From contig LT629764.1 in NCBI GenBank assembly GCA_900105225.1, forward strand, positions 2,392,501 to 2,456,500: a stretch of DNA of 64,000 bases, read 5' to 3'. A program made the position numbers and the translations under genes. The stretch is from Paenibacillaceae bacterium GAS479. Lineage in GTDB: Bacteria > Bacillota > Bacilli > Paenibacillales > Paenibacillaceae. Positions 9,345 to 18,594 of this stretch are shown piece after piece. Below the pieces are notes generated by a model, which was given only the letters and a program-made list of their open reading frames with translations, was not told the DNA's origin and did no database searches. Each line of letters starts with the position of its first letter. Within the stretch, counting starts at the first letter, position 1.

Positions 9345-10247
9345 CTACTCGGTCCGGTCCGACTTTGCTTCTTGCAGAAGCTTCTCCAGCCTTGGTCTAT
9401 CGAACACGTACGCCTCATTACAAAAATGACATAATACTTCCGCGCGGCCATCCTCATCAATCAGGTTGCGCAGCTCCGCTTCGCCCATGCTGATGAGCGT
9501 CTGCTCCACTCGTTCTTCGCTGCATGAGCAAGCGAATCCGACCGGCATCGTCTCATGCACGGTCAATTCGTCACCGACGATCCAGCGCAGAATCTCTTCT
9601 GGCGTCTCGCCTTGGTCAAGCAGCGCCGTCACATGAGGCAGGCCGCCAAGCGCGCGCTCCAGCCGAGTAATATCATCGTCGCTAAGTCCAGGCAGCAGCT
9701 GGATAATGAAACCACCTGCTTGCAGAATGCTGCCGTCTACATCGACGAGCACACCTACGCCGACTGCCGATGGCGTCTGTTCCGAGGACGCGAAGTAGTA
9801 CGTGAAGTCCTCGCCAAGCTCACCCGAAATAATCGGTACGCTGCCGCGATAAGGCTCTTTCATTCCCAAATCCTTAGTTACATGGACATAACCGGTCGTG
9901 CCCACGATGCCTGCCACATCTAGCTTGCCTTGGGCATTGGGCGGCAGATGCGCTTCCGGATTGTCGACATAACCGCGTACTTCACCCTTAGCATTTGCGT
10001 CGACAACGACGGCGCCGACTGGGCCATCGCCCTTAACTTGCAGCGTCAGCTTCTCTTCGCCCTTCAGCATAATGCCCATCATCGCCCCGATTGTCGCCGT
10101 GCGTCCGAGCGCTGCCGATGCAGTCGGATAAGTGCCATGACGACGCTGCAGCTCACGTACGAGCTCCGTAGTGCGGGCTGCAAACACACGAATCTTGCCG
10201 CCCCACGCGGTTCCACGCACCAAATAATCGTTTTGCGTCTCGCTCAT
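9345..10247 (-). CDS. hslO: redox-regulated chaperone Hsp33
   Basis: A holdase activated by oxidation in the cytoplasm. The 300-residue protein has the N-terminal substrate-binding domain beginning YLVRGTAWGGKIRVFAA and the C-terminal zinc switch. The four zinc cysteines are visible as CSCS (about residue 238) and CHFC (about 270). It is followed closely by the prsA-like gene and preceded by coaX, the conserved Bacillus arrangement. Confidence 0.96.
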   Translation of the reverse strand: MSETQNDYLVRGTAWGGKIRVFAARTTELVRELQRRHGTYPTASAALGRTATIGAMMGIMLKGEEKLTLQVKGDGPVGAVVVDANAKGEVRGYVDNPEAHLPPNAQGKLDVAGIVGTTGYVHVTKDLGMKEPYRGSVPIISGELGEDFTYYFASSEQTPSAVGVGVLVDVDGSILQAGGFIIQLLPGLSDDDITRLERALGGLPHVTALLDQGETPEEILRWIVGDELTVHETMPVGFACSCSEERVEQTLISMGEAELRNLIDEDGRAEVLCHFCNEAYVFDRPRLEKLLQEAKSDRTE

Positions 10248-10297
10248 TTCAATGGTTCTCTCCTTCTATCGGTCCTTCTTTTCTTCTATTGTATCCA

Positions 10298-11068
10298 TTA
10301 ATGTTCCTGGTTGCGTTCGTAGATCAGGCGAAGCCCTTCCAGCGTTAGCAGATGATCCACTTCCTCAATCGTCTCCGACTCTGCCGCGATCAGATCCGCC
10401 AGTCCGCCTGTCGCGATAACACGTGGTTCAACACCGAATTCCTTGCGAATGCGCCTTACGATTCCGTCCACCTGTCCTGCATAGCCAAAAATAATGCCAG
10501 CCTGCATCGACGTCACCGGATTGCGGCCGATAACGCTGCGCGGCCTGACCAGTTCGATGCGCGGCAGCTTCGCCGCCTTCTGATAGAGCGCTTCGGTCGA
10601 GATGCCGATGCCCGGCACGATTGCTCCGCCGAGATAGGCTCCGGTCTCGTCGATATAATCAAATGTCGTCGCTGTGCCGAAGTCGACGACGATAAGCGGC
10701 GTGCCGTATTTCTCAATACCGGCTACCGAATTGACGATCCGGTCCGCCCCAACCTCGCGCGGATTTTCGTAGCGGATATTCAGACCCGTTTTGATGCCAG
10801 GACCGATGATTAGCGGCGCATGCTGTAGATAAGTAGCTGACAGTTGCTCAAGCGTGCGCATAAGCGGCGGTACTACGGAAGAGATGACAACTCCGCGAAT
10901 CTCATCCAGAGAAATGCCTGCATAATGGAAAAAGTTATACACCATCATGCCATATTCATCGCTCGTCGCGGAGCGGTTCGTGCTCATGCGCCAATGATGG
11001 AGCAGATCTTTACCCCGGTAAATACCGAGCACGATATTCGTGTTGCCTACGTCGATAACGACAATCAC
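10298..11068 (-). CDS. coaX: type III pantothenate kinase
   Basis: Catalyses the first step of CoA synthesis, phosphorylating pantothenate with ATP. The 256 residues start [16 protein letters not shown], the ASKHA-fold phosphate loop, and contain [22 protein letters not shown] and GGAIVPGI (about residues 105-155), typical of CoaX. The start codon is GTG at 11068, and its GGGAGGG ribosome binding site lies inside the last codons of nadC. Only three bases separate the two genes, so coaX is probably co-transcribed with nadABC here. Confidence 0.95.
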   Translation of the reverse strand: MIVVIDVGNTNIVLGIYRGKDLLHHWRMSTNRSATSDEYGMMVYNFFHYAGISLDEIRGVVISSVVPPLMRTLEQLSATYLQHAPLIIGPGIKTGLNIRYENPREVGADRIVNSVAGIEKYGTPLIVVDFGTATTFDYIDETGAYLGGAIVPGIGISTEALYQKAAKLPRIELVRPRSVIGRNPVTSMQAGIIFGYAGQVDGIVRRIRKEFGVEPRVIATGGLADLIAAESETIEEVDHLLTLEGLRLIYERNQEH

Positions 11069-11071
11069 CGG

Positions 11072-11968
11072 TTAAGCCCTCCCTTTTTTACCGCCTAGAT
11101 CAAGACTGATGTCCAGTGAGCGGAAAGAGTAGGTAAGACCACCGACCGAGATGATATCCACGCCGGATTCCGCCATGCTTCGCACGGTTTCCAGCGTGAC
11201 GCCTCCGGAAGCTTCAGTCACAACATGCGGCGCGCGGCTGCGGATGATCGCAACTGCCTCTCGCATAAGCTCCGGCTTCATATTATCTAGCATGATAATA
11301 TCTGCACCGCTATCCAGCGCCTCTCCCACCTGCTCCAGAGACTCCGTCTCAACCTCAATCTTCATCGTATGCGGAATGGCCGAGCGTGCTGCACTTACTG
11401 CAGCCGTAATGCCTCCCGCTCCCTTGATGTGATTGTCCTTGATCATGACTGCGTCATAAAGGCCGAAACGGTGGTTAGCTCCACCTCCGACGCGCACAGC
11501 GTACTTCTCCAGCAGCCGATGTCCCGGCGTCGTTTTGCGGGTGTCGACCAGTCGAACCGGCAAACCTGCCAGCGCGTCCACAAACTGCCTTGTCTTGGTA
11601 GCAATACCCGATAGCCGCTGCATCAGGTTGAGAGCCAGCCGCTCGCCAGTCAGAATGCTATGCGTGCTGCCTTCAACCTCGGCAATAATGGTACCAACCT
11701 CCACCATGTCGCCGTCCTGTACAAGCGCTGTGAACACCAAGCTTGGATCCACAACAGCAAATACCGTTTCCGCTACCGGCAGGCCGGCGATGATGCCTTC
11801 CTCCTTGGCGTGAATGACCGCTTTCATGGCGCTTCCTGCCGGAATCGTTGTGCGAGTGGTTATATCGCCAGTGCCGATATCTTCAGCCAGCCAGCCCCGG
11901 ATGCTTTCCCTTAATCCTGTATCGTACCCGCCAATGCCCAGCCCGTGATTAGCGAACGGTTGCATCAT
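11072..11968 (-). CDS. nadC: nicotinate-nucleotide pyrophosphorylase (carboxylating)
   Basis: Converts quinolinate and PRPP to nicotinate mononucleotide. From the ATG at 11968 the protein has 298 residues. Motifs include EDIGTGDITTR near the N terminus, LNLMQRLSGIAT, DTRKTTPGHRLLEKYAVRVGG and the C-terminal VEVES-like and SVGGLTYS segments. The start is supported by AGGAGG at 11975-11980, although the frame is open further upstream inside nadB. It overlaps the end of nadB by 20 bases. Confidence 0.95.
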   Translation of the reverse strand: MMQPFANHGLGIGGYDTGLRESIRGWLAEDIGTGDITTRTTIPAGSAMKAVIHAKEEGIIAGLPVAETVFAVVDPSLVFTALVQDGDMVEVGTIIAEVEGSTHSILTGERLALNLMQRLSGIATKTRQFVDALAGLPVRLVDTRKTTPGHRLLEKYAVRVGGGANHRFGLYDAVMIKDNHIKGAGGITAAVSAARSAIPHTMKIEVETESLEQVGEALDSGADIIMLDNMKPELMREAVAIIRSRAPHVVTEASGGVTLETVRSMAESGVDIISVGGLTYSFRSLDISLDLGGKKGRA

Positions 11969-13574
11969 GGATCGCCTCCTCTGTCTGGCCCTGCAATCTG
12001 TGCAGTACCGTATGCTTGCGCCAATTGGCATCATCGCGCTGCGGGAAGTCGACGCGATAATGAGCACCGCGGCTTTCCTCGCGAGCTGCGGCGGATTCCG
12101 CCGTCAGCAGAGCGTTCGTAAGCAGATTGGCGAATTCAAAGTCTTCTCTCTTGGTCATTAAGCTTGAGAAGAACGGCAGTTGCCGCTTCAGCTCCGCAAT
12201 CCCTTTGGTCAGGCTGTCAGCGCTGCGGCGCAGGCCGATATAACGAACCATCACCCTTTGCAGCTTAAGCCTTTTCTCCACGACGGCCTGCCGGGAAATA
12301 GCGCTGTGACTGCCCAGCTCCTCATGAACATGCACCTCACCCTCCAGCGGGGGCAGTTCGCTGATTCGATGAATAATCCGACGTCCAAACACGATCGCCT
12401 CAGACAACGAGTTACTAGCTAAGCGATTCGCACCATGCACACCAGTAGAAGACACCTCTCCACAGGCGAACAGCCGGCTAATATTCGTCTCACCGTTCAA
12501 GTCGGTGCGCACACCACCCATCGTATAATGCGCAGCCGGAGCGACTGGCACCCAATCCGTTGTCAGATCGAGCCCATATTGCAGGCAGGTTTCGTAAATC
12601 GTCGGGAAACGATGGCGGACCATCTCCTCCGATTCATGAGTCACATCCAAGTAGACAAACGTGGAGCCCGTCATCTCAAGTTCACTAACGATAGCATTCG
12701 CGACGACATCACGCGGCGCCAGTTCAAGCTGTGGATGGTAACGCTCCATAAAGCGCTCACCATGAATATTGCGCAACACAGCCCCTTCACCGCGTACCGC
12801 TTCTGAGATGAGGAAACGTGGCGCGCCAGGGTAACAAAGCGTTGTCGGATGGAACTGGATGAACTCCATATCCCTTATGTACGCGCCCGCCCGGTAAGCC
12901 ATCGCTACACCGTCTCCAGTCGCCACTTCGGGATTGGTCGTATAGCGGAACATCTGGCCTGTACCGCCTGTGCACAGAATGGTCGCCTTGCCGCGCACGA
13001 ACACGCGGGAGCCATCCGGTTTCTGGACAAGTGCGCCGCAGCATTCGCCATCTCGGGTAATGAGATCGATTGCAAAATGATCGTCCCAAACCTCGATTCC
13101 CTCAGTTGCCATCGCTTTTTCCGATAGCGCGCGCACGATCTCGTAGCCAGTGGCATCGCCATTGGCATGCAAAATCCGTCGCTGGCTGTGTGCGCCCTCT
13201 TTGGTCAGGGCGAACTCGCCATTTTCCAAATCGAATTGCGTCCCCATCCCGATCAGGCTACGAACGCCTTTGGGTCCTTCATGCACGAGCACGCCAACGG
13301 CGTCTTCATCACTTAGGCCAGCTCCTGCAATAAGCGTGTCCTGCAGGTGGAACTCCGGCTTGTCCTCATCGGAGATGACCGCCGCGATGCCTCCCTGGGC
13401 ATAACGAGTGTTACTGTCCATGAGGGATTTTTTGGTGACCATCAGCACTGAGCCACGCTCGCTTGCCCTTATAGCGGTAAAAAGACCGGCAATGCCGGCC
13501 CCGATGACGATTACATCTTTCTCCACAACAGGAACATCGTCGAGATTCATATCTACCAAGTATCTAGGTATCAT
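11949..13574 (-). CDS. nadB: L-aspartate oxidase
   Basis: A flavoprotein that oxidises L-aspartate to iminoaspartate, the substrate of NadA. The 541-residue protein has the FAD-binding motif VIVIGAGIAGLFTAI (about residues 22-36), the TGGTGQMFRYTTNP segment, HPTTLCYPGAPRFLISEAVRGEGA, the GGVRTDLNG loop and a C-terminal helical domain. The ATG at 13574 lies nine bases after GAGGAG; a GTG one codon upstream is also possible. It lies between nadA and nadC in a three-gene NAD operon. Confidence 0.96.
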   Translation of the reverse strand: MIPRYLVDMNLDDVPVVEKDVIVIGAGIAGLFTAIRASERGSVLMVTKKSLMDSNTRYAQGGIAAVISDEDKPEFHLQDTLIAGAGLSDEDAVGVLVHEGPKGVRSLIGMGTQFDLENGEFALTKEGAHSQRRILHANGDATGYEIVRALSEKAMATEGIEVWDDHFAIDLITRDGECCGALVQKPDGSRVFVRGKATILCTGGTGQMFRYTTNPEVATGDGVAMAYRAGAYIRDMEFIQFHPTTLCYPGAPRFLISEAVRGEGAVLRNIHGERFMERYHPQLELAPRDVVANAIVSELEMTGSTFVYLDVTHESEEMVRHRFPTIYETCLQYGLDLTTDWVPVAPAAHYTMGGVRTDLNGETNISRLFACGEVSSTGVHGANRLASNSLSEAIVFGRRIIHRISELPPLEGEVHVHEELGSHSAISRQAVVEKRLKLQRVMVRYIGLRRSADSLTKGIAELKRQLPFFSSLMTKREDFEFANLLTNALLTAESAAAREESRGAHYRVDFPQRDDANWRKHTVLHRLQGQTEEAIHDATVR

Positions 13575-13610
13575 CACGGCTAACTCCTCTAGACATGGGA
13601 GTAGCGCATG

Positions 13611-14549
13611 CTACTTCACCAGCAGCATGCGCTCCAGGGACAGGCGGGCTTGGTCAGCTACCTGCGGCGGTACGTAGATCTGTGGAGACATATTCTCCAG
13701 GCAGCGCACCAGTTTCTTGAGGTTGTTTACTTTCATATTAGGGCAAACCAAGTACTTGGTTGCAAAATGAAATGTTTTGTCCGGGCTGTCCAAACGGAGT
13801 TGATAACCCGTTCCATCCTCGGTACCAACGATGAACTCTTTATTCGAAGATTCCTTGCAGTACTTCAGGATCGCAGTCGTGCTGCCGACAAAATCGCCAA
13901 GTGCCACGACTTCTGGACGACATTCGGGATGGACGACAAATTCCGCGTTCGGATATTTGGCTTTCATCTCCTCCACGTCTTTAACGGTGAGCATGTCATG
14001 CGTATTGCAATAACCTTCCCAAATAATCATCTTTTTGTCGGTCATTTGCTGGACATAGTGGCCCAGGTTTTTGTCCGGTACCCAGATGACTTCATCGCCT
14101 TCGACCGAATTAACTACTTTCACCGCATTGGCCGAGGTACAGCAAATGTCGGTTTCTGCCTTAATTTCTGCAGAAGAGTTAATATAGGTAACTACAGTTG
14201 CGTTAGGATGCTGCGCCTTCAGCTTGCGAAGACCGTCGACATTGACCATGTCGGCCATCGGGCAGCCTGCACGTTCGTCAGGAATAATGACGGTTTTGTT
14301 GGGGGCGAGAATTTTGGCACTCTCTCCCATGAAGTGGACTCCGCAGAACACGATCGTGTCCGCGTCGGTCTCAGCGGCTTTCTGGGCAAGCAGAAATGAA
14401 TCTCCCCGGAAATCAGCCACTTCCTGGATCTCGTCTCTTTGATAGTAGTGGGCAAGAATAATGGCATTGCGTTCTTTTTTGAGCTGCATTAGCCGCTCAC
14501 GCAGTTCCCGGTTTTGTTCCGCCTTGCGCTCCAGAGCCAGAGCTTCCAC
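13611..14549 (-). CDS. nadA: quinolinate synthase
   Basis: Condenses iminoaspartate with dihydroxyacetone phosphate; it carries a [4Fe-4S] cluster. The three cysteines expected as ligands are visible in DERAGCPMAD, DICCTSANAV and HPECRPEV, and the protein ends in the usual VADQARLSLERML. The frame begins at a GTG at 14585, but AAAGGAGAGG lies directly upstream of an in-frame GTG at 14549, so the start there is preferred (312 residues). Confidence 0.93.
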   Translation of the reverse strand: MEALALERKAEQNRELRERLMQLKKERNAIILAHYYQRDEIQEVADFRGDSFLLAQKAAETDADTIVFCGVHFMGESAKILAPNKTVIIPDERAGCPMADMVNVDGLRKLKAQHPNATVVTYINSSAEIKAETDICCTSANAVKVVNSVEGDEVIWVPDKNLGHYVQQMTDKKMIIWEGYCNTHDMLTVKDVEEMKAKYPNAEFVVHPECRPEVVALGDFVGSTTAILKYCKESSNKEFIVGTEDGTGYQLRLDSPDKTFHFATKYLVCPNMKVNNLKKLVRCLENMSPQIYVPPQVADQARLSLERMLLVK

Positions 14550-14580
14550 GGCTTTCCTCTCCTTTGGAGTCCTTCGGTTG

Positions 14581-14600
14581 GTCACATTCGCTCATGTGAC
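14581..14600. promoter_or_regulatory. candidate operator in the nadA leader
   Basis: A perfect dyad, GTCACAT-tcgctc-ATGTGAC, lies about 30 bases upstream of the nadA start and about 110 bases downstream of its promoter. A second dyad, GTGAA-atga-TTCAC, lies at 14664-14677. Firmicute nad operons are often repressed by NiaR, but I cannot match these to its site from memory. They could also form RNA stems. Confidence 0.4.
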
Positions 14601-14711
14601 CAAGGACCCATATAGTATGTGGCAATTGAGCATGGAATCATGCTCACGTGCCGTATTGAGCAAGTGAAATGATTCACATTGTTACAAAGAAGTGACGATT
14701 CAGTAACACCT

Positions 14712-14740
14712 AATTTACACTCCAGCAACAGTACTGTCAA
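14712..14740 (-). promoter_or_regulatory. sigma-A promoter of nadABC-coaX
   Basis: On the minus strand TTGACA (14735-14740) and TAAATT (14712-14717) are separated by 17 bases. The leader to nadA is about 155 nt and contains the dyads at 14664 and 14581. The remaining stretch up to the transporter terminator at 14843 shows nothing else. Confidence 0.75.
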
Positions 14741-14842
14741 CCAAGGGATTCCGGCCGTTATGGAGGCATTTCCCAGGAAATCAAAGGAATAGGCAGGTTA
14801 GCGTAAAAAGAGCGATATCAAATCAAATAAAGGTATATATAG

Positions 14843-14871
14843 AAAAAAGCCTCCTGCATGACACAGGAGGC
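14843..14871 (-). terminator. terminator after the bmp-type ABC transporter operon
   Basis: On the minus strand GCCTCCTG-tgtcat-GCAGGAGGC is followed by TTTTTTCT. A second short dyad (CCGGCAT-t-ATGCCGG, 14888-14902) lies between it and the permease stop codon. Confidence 0.9.
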
Positions 14872-14916
14872 AAATTGGAAAGTCCAACCGGCATTATGCC
14901 GGGCTGGAGTAGAGAC

Positions 14917-15876
14917 TTAACGCTTCCCAGGATCGTACGGATCACCGAGAGCAGACGGTGCACGGCTCTTGCCGGCAGCAAAGGCCAGCAACAGAAGCGT
15001 GAGCAAATAAGGCAGCATATAAAGGAATTCATTCGGAATCGACTGGGACCATTCGAACAGATCCGCCTGGAAGCGAAGCGCCTGTGCGAAGCCGAAGAAC
15101 AACGCAGCGCCAGCGGCACCGATTGGGTGCCAGCGCCCGAAGATGATCGCAGCAATCGCAATGAAACCTTGTCCACTAATTGTCGTGTGCGAGAAGTCAT
15201 AGGTTGTCGTCAGTGCAATCGTCGCACCACCGAGCCCAGCGAACGCGCCGCTAAGAATAACGCCGATGTAGCGGTACTTGATAACACTGATACCAACCGT
15301 ATCTGCCGCGCCAGGATGCTCGCCAACCGAGCGCAGACGCAGGCCGAAACGTGTCCGGTACAGCGCATACCAGCTGACAAATACGAGCAAATAGCAGAGG
15401 TAAGTCGTCGGATACGTTTTGAACAGCGCATCGCCGAGCAGCGGTATTTCGGAAAGAAACGGTACATTGTACTTCGTAAAGGCTATGCCGGACAGATTCT
15501 CTGTCTGGCCGGAGCCATCGAACAGACTTTTAACGAGGTAGACCGTCAGACCGAAAGCCAAAATGTTGATGACAACCCCGATAATAACCTGATTGGCCTT
15601 GAAGGTAATCGTAGCTACGGCATGCAATAGTGAGAAAGCTGCGCCAAGCACGATCGACATCAATACGCCAAACCAAGCGGCCGAGCTGCCCCCAAATCCC
15701 CATTCCGAAGAGAAATAAGTGAAGACGGCGGCGCTGAAAGCCCCGATAATCATCAGACCTTCCAGTCCGATGTTGACAACACCGGAACGCTCCGAGAAGA
15801 TGCCGCCTAATGCGACGAGAATGAGCGCGGTTGAGAAAACCAGCGTTGTATTCAGCAATAATCCAAGCGTTTCCAT
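14917..15876 (-). CDS. ABC transporter permease, nucleoside/BMP type (NupQ/YufQ-like)
   Basis: The second integral membrane subunit of a simple-sugar/nucleoside-type importer. The 319 residues are highly hydrophobic with about eight to ten membrane segments, and the sequence GGIFSERSGVVNIGLEGLMIIGAF near the N terminus is characteristic of the BPD_transp_2 (RbsC-like) family. It starts directly after the stop codon of the other permease, with AAGGAGG upstream. With its three partners it matches the guanosine transporter NupNOPQ of B. subtilis; the substrate here is inferred. Confidence 0.9.
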   Translation of the reverse strand: METLGLLLNTTLVFSTALILVALGGIFSERSGVVNIGLEGLMIIGAFSAAVFTYFSSEWGFGGSSAAWFGVLMSIVLGAAFSLLHAVATITFKANQVIIGVVINILAFGLTVYLVKSLFDGSGQTENLSGIAFTKYNVPFLSEIPLLGDALFKTYPTTYLCYLLVFVSWYALYRTRFGLRLRSVGEHPGAADTVGISVIKYRYIGVILSGAFAGLGGATIALTTTYDFSHTTISGQGFIAIAAIIFGRWHPIGAAGAALFFGFAQALRFQADLFEWSQSIPNEFLYMLPYLLTLLLLAFAAGKSRAPSALGDPYDPGKR

Positions 15877-16959
15877 CTAAGCCGCCTCCTTCTTATCTTC
15901 CCGGCGCTTACGGAAGAATGGCTTAAGGAACCATTTTACGATTCCGTGGATGGCAACGAAGAAGATAACCGCGCCGATAACGATACGGATAATCTCGTTT
16001 GGTACATCCGCTTCAAAGCTCATACCGGTCGAACCATAACTGAGGAATCCAAACAGAATACCGCCGAAAATAATGCCGAACGGATTGTTGCCGCCGAGCA
16101 GTGAGACGGCGATGCCGTCAAAGCCGTAACCCGGCAGAGCATTCATAACCGCCATCGACTTGAAAACGCCAAGCGATTCGAAGGCGCCGCCGAGACCGGC
16201 CAGACCACCGGAGAACATCATCGCTTTAACGATGCTTCCCTTAACGTTCATACCTGCATAATGAGCAGCGTCAGGATTGAAGCCACTGGCACGAAGCTCG
16301 TAGCCTTGACGCGTTTTCCATAGAACATAGTAGAAAACGAAAGAACAAAGGATCGCAACAACTGTGCCCCAGTGAACACGCGCGTTGTCCATCAGAGTAA
16401 CGAGCCAATCGATTGAAGCCGATGCCGTTCCCTCGATATCTTTGGTGCGGTTCTGACCTGGTTCAACCATAACAACACGGACCATGAAGTTCGCGAAATA
16501 ATAGGCAATCCAGTTAAGCATGATCGTGGAAATAACCTCATTTACGCCACGGGAAGCTTTGAGCCAGCCAGCGATGCCGGCCCAAAGAGCGCCCGCTATA
16601 CCGCCGACAATTACTGCAAGCGGCATATGAATGAACCAAGGCAGATTGAGATTGATGCCGATCCATGTCGCAGCAGTCATGCCGGTAATGAATTGACCCT
16701 CAACACCGATGTTGAAAAGGCCGGCGCGGAACGCAAAAGCGACCGCAAGACCCGTGAATATCAATGGCGTTACCTGGCGAATTGCTTCGCCGAAGTCATA
16801 GGTAGAGCCGAAAATCTTATCCAGCATCGCTCCATAAGCGACGATTGGATCGTACCCGCCCAACCACATGACGATAGCGCCAACAATAAGGCCAAGTACA
16901 ATCGCAACCAAAGGCACATAAGTGCTTTGTTTTGTGAAAATCTTACTCAAGACTTGCAT
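15877..16959 (-). CDS. ABC transporter permease, nucleoside/BMP type (NupP/YufP-like)
   Basis: The first integral membrane subunit of the importer. The 360 residues carry many hydrophobic segments; FRAGLFNIGVEGQFITG (about residues 80-96) and the cytoplasmic loop with ASGFNPDAAHYAGM are typical of the family. It ends in a basic tail (FFRKRREDKK). Translation starts at an ATG after AGGAGGAACTCC, 16 bases past the ATPase stop codon. Confidence 0.9.
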   Translation of the reverse strand: MQVLSKIFTKQSTYVPLVAIVLGLIVGAIVMWLGGYDPIVAYGAMLDKIFGSTYDFGEAIRQVTPLIFTGLAVAFAFRAGLFNIGVEGQFITGMTAATWIGINLNLPWFIHMPLAVIVGGIAGALWAGIAGWLKASRGVNEVISTIMLNWIAYYFANFMVRVVMVEPGQNRTKDIEGTASASIDWLVTLMDNARVHWGTVVAILCSFVFYYVLWKTRQGYELRASGFNPDAAHYAGMNVKGSIVKAMMFSGGLAGLGGAFESLGVFKSMAVMNALPGYGFDGIAVSLLGGNNPFGIIFGGILFGFLSYGSTGMSFEADVPNEIIRIVIGAVIFFVAIHGIVKWFLKPFFRKRREDKKEAA

Positions 16960-16975
16960 TGGAGTTCCTCCTGTC

Positions 16976-18517
16976 TCAGACGGTATGGCGCTGGGCGTCT
17001 CCCATGACGTTGCCTGCCATCATGAGACCAATTTGCTCTTCGTTCTTCTCATCGGCTTCCATCTGGCCCATGATACGTCCTTCATAAATAACGGCAAGTC
17101 TATCGGATAGGCCGTAAAGCTCTTCCAGCTCAAACGATACGAGTAGAACGGCTTTCCCTGCATTACGAGCCTCGACCAGTTGCTTGTGAACGAACTCGAT
17201 TGCCCCTACATCCAGACCACGAGTCGGTTGTACGGCGATAATCAGCTCTGGATCACGCGTCAGCTCACGAGCGATGATTGCCTTTTGCTGATTACCACCC
17301 GAGAGTGAACGAGCCTCTGTGTGAATGTTAGACATCCGCACATCAAATTGCTGAGCCAGCTTGGATGCATTATCATCAATCGCTTTATAGTTCAGAATTC
17401 CATTGCGGCTATAAGGCTCTTTATAGTAATTGTTCAGTACCATGTTCTCACTGACTGAAAAATCAAGTACAAGGCCATGTTTGTGACGGTCTTCAGGAAT
17501 ATGCGATACACCAGCCTCAGTTACGTTGCGCACAGAAGCTCCAAACAGCTCTTTGCCATTAACTTTGATCGAGCCGGAACTTGCTTTACGCATTCCGGTA
17601 ATCGCTTCCACTAATTGCGTTTGTCCATTACCATCCACACCGGCAATACCGAATATCTCTCCAGCACGAATTTGGAACGTAACATCTTCAACTACAGCCT
17701 TGCCATGTTCACCCTGTACAGTCAAACCGGATAATTCCAATATTGCTTTACCAGGCTTGGACTTTTCCTTATTAACCTGGAAGTTGACCGAACGTCCAAC
17801 CATCAGCTCTGCCAGTTGGCGTTCACTAGATTGTTTGACGTTAACCGAGCCAACAACCTTGCCGCGACGAATAACAGTGCAAGTATCAGCAAGAGCCATA
17901 ATTTCTTTGAGCTTATGCGTAATAATAATAATTGATTTGCCTTCGCGTGCGAGAGCTCGCAAAATTTCCATCAACTCATCAATCTCTTGAACGGTAAGAA
18001 CAGCAGACGGTTCGTCAAAGATCAAAATATCTGCGCCGCGGTAAAGCGTCTTCAAAATCTCGACGCGTTGCTGCATGCCAACTGTAATATCTTCAATCCG
18101 GACGCGCGGGTCAACCTTCAATCCATATTGGTCGGACAGTTCGCGCACTCGTACATTAGCGCTCTTAATGTCTACCTCAATACCTTTGGTTGGCTCGTTT
18201 CCAAGAATGATATTTTCGGCCACCGTGAACGGCTTGACCAGCTTGAAATGCTGATGCACCATACCTATACGAAGCTCGATAGCTTTGCCTGCACCATCGA
18301 TGACGACTGGTTCACCATTAATTTCAATATGACCTTCATCGGGTTGATACAAACCGAATAGGATATTCATCAGCGTCGATTTGCCTGCGCCATTTTCGCC
18401 TAAAAGAGCGTGGATTTCTCCTTTGCACAGCTGAAAGCTGATGTTATCATTTGCCACGATGCCAGGGAAACGTTTTGTAATCCCTTTCAATTCAGCGACG
18501 ATTGGCTGATGCTCCAT
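16976..18517 (-). CDS. ABC transporter ATP-binding protein with two nucleotide-binding domains (NupO/YufO-like)
   Basis: The energising subunit of the BMP-type importer. Two ABC domains lie in tandem. The first has an intact Walker A (GENGAGKST, about residues 40-48), an altered signature (ITVGMQQRVE) and ILIFDEPSAVL. The second has a degenerate Walker A (GVDGNGQTQ) but a good signature (LSGGNQQK), which is normal in sugar/nucleoside ATPases of this type. The ATG at 18517 follows GGGAGGAG at the right distance; the frame also has an upstream TTG at 18538. Confidence 0.93.
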   Translation of the reverse strand: MEHQPIVAELKGITKRFPGIVANDNISFQLCKGEIHALLGENGAGKSTLMNILFGLYQPDEGHIEINGEPVVIDGAGKAIELRIGMVHQHFKLVKPFTVAENIILGNEPTKGIEVDIKSANVRVRELSDQYGLKVDPRVRIEDITVGMQQRVEILKTLYRGADILIFDEPSAVLTVQEIDELMEILRALAREGKSIIIITHKLKEIMALADTCTVIRRGKVVGSVNVKQSSERQLAELMVGRSVNFQVNKEKSKPGKAILELSGLTVQGEHGKAVVEDVTFQIRAGEIFGIAGVDGNGQTQLVEAITGMRKASSGSIKVNGKELFGASVRNVTEAGVSHIPEDRHKHGLVLDFSVSENMVLNNYYKEPYSRNGILNYKAIDDNASKLAQQFDVRMSNIHTEARSLSGGNQQKAIIARELTRDPELIIAVQPTRGLDVGAIEFVHKQLVEARNAGKAVLLVSFELEELYGLSDRLAVIYEGRIMGQMEADEKNEEQIGLMMAGNVMGDAQRHTV

Positions 18518-18536
18518 GAAATCTCTCCTCCCTGTC

Positions 18537-18571
18537 AAAAAAGAACAAGGCCGGCGTTGGCTGGCCTTGTC
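18537..18571 (-). terminator. intercistronic terminator or attenuator after the BMP lipoprotein gene
   Basis: On the minus strand ACAAGGCC and GGCCTTGT form a stem around a 10-nt loop, followed by TTCTTTTTT. It lies between the binding-protein gene and the ATPase gene. Partial termination would let the binding protein be made in excess over the membrane subunits, as is common in such operons. Confidence 0.85.
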
Positions 18572-18594
18572 ATATTGGCTATGAGGTAACTCAA

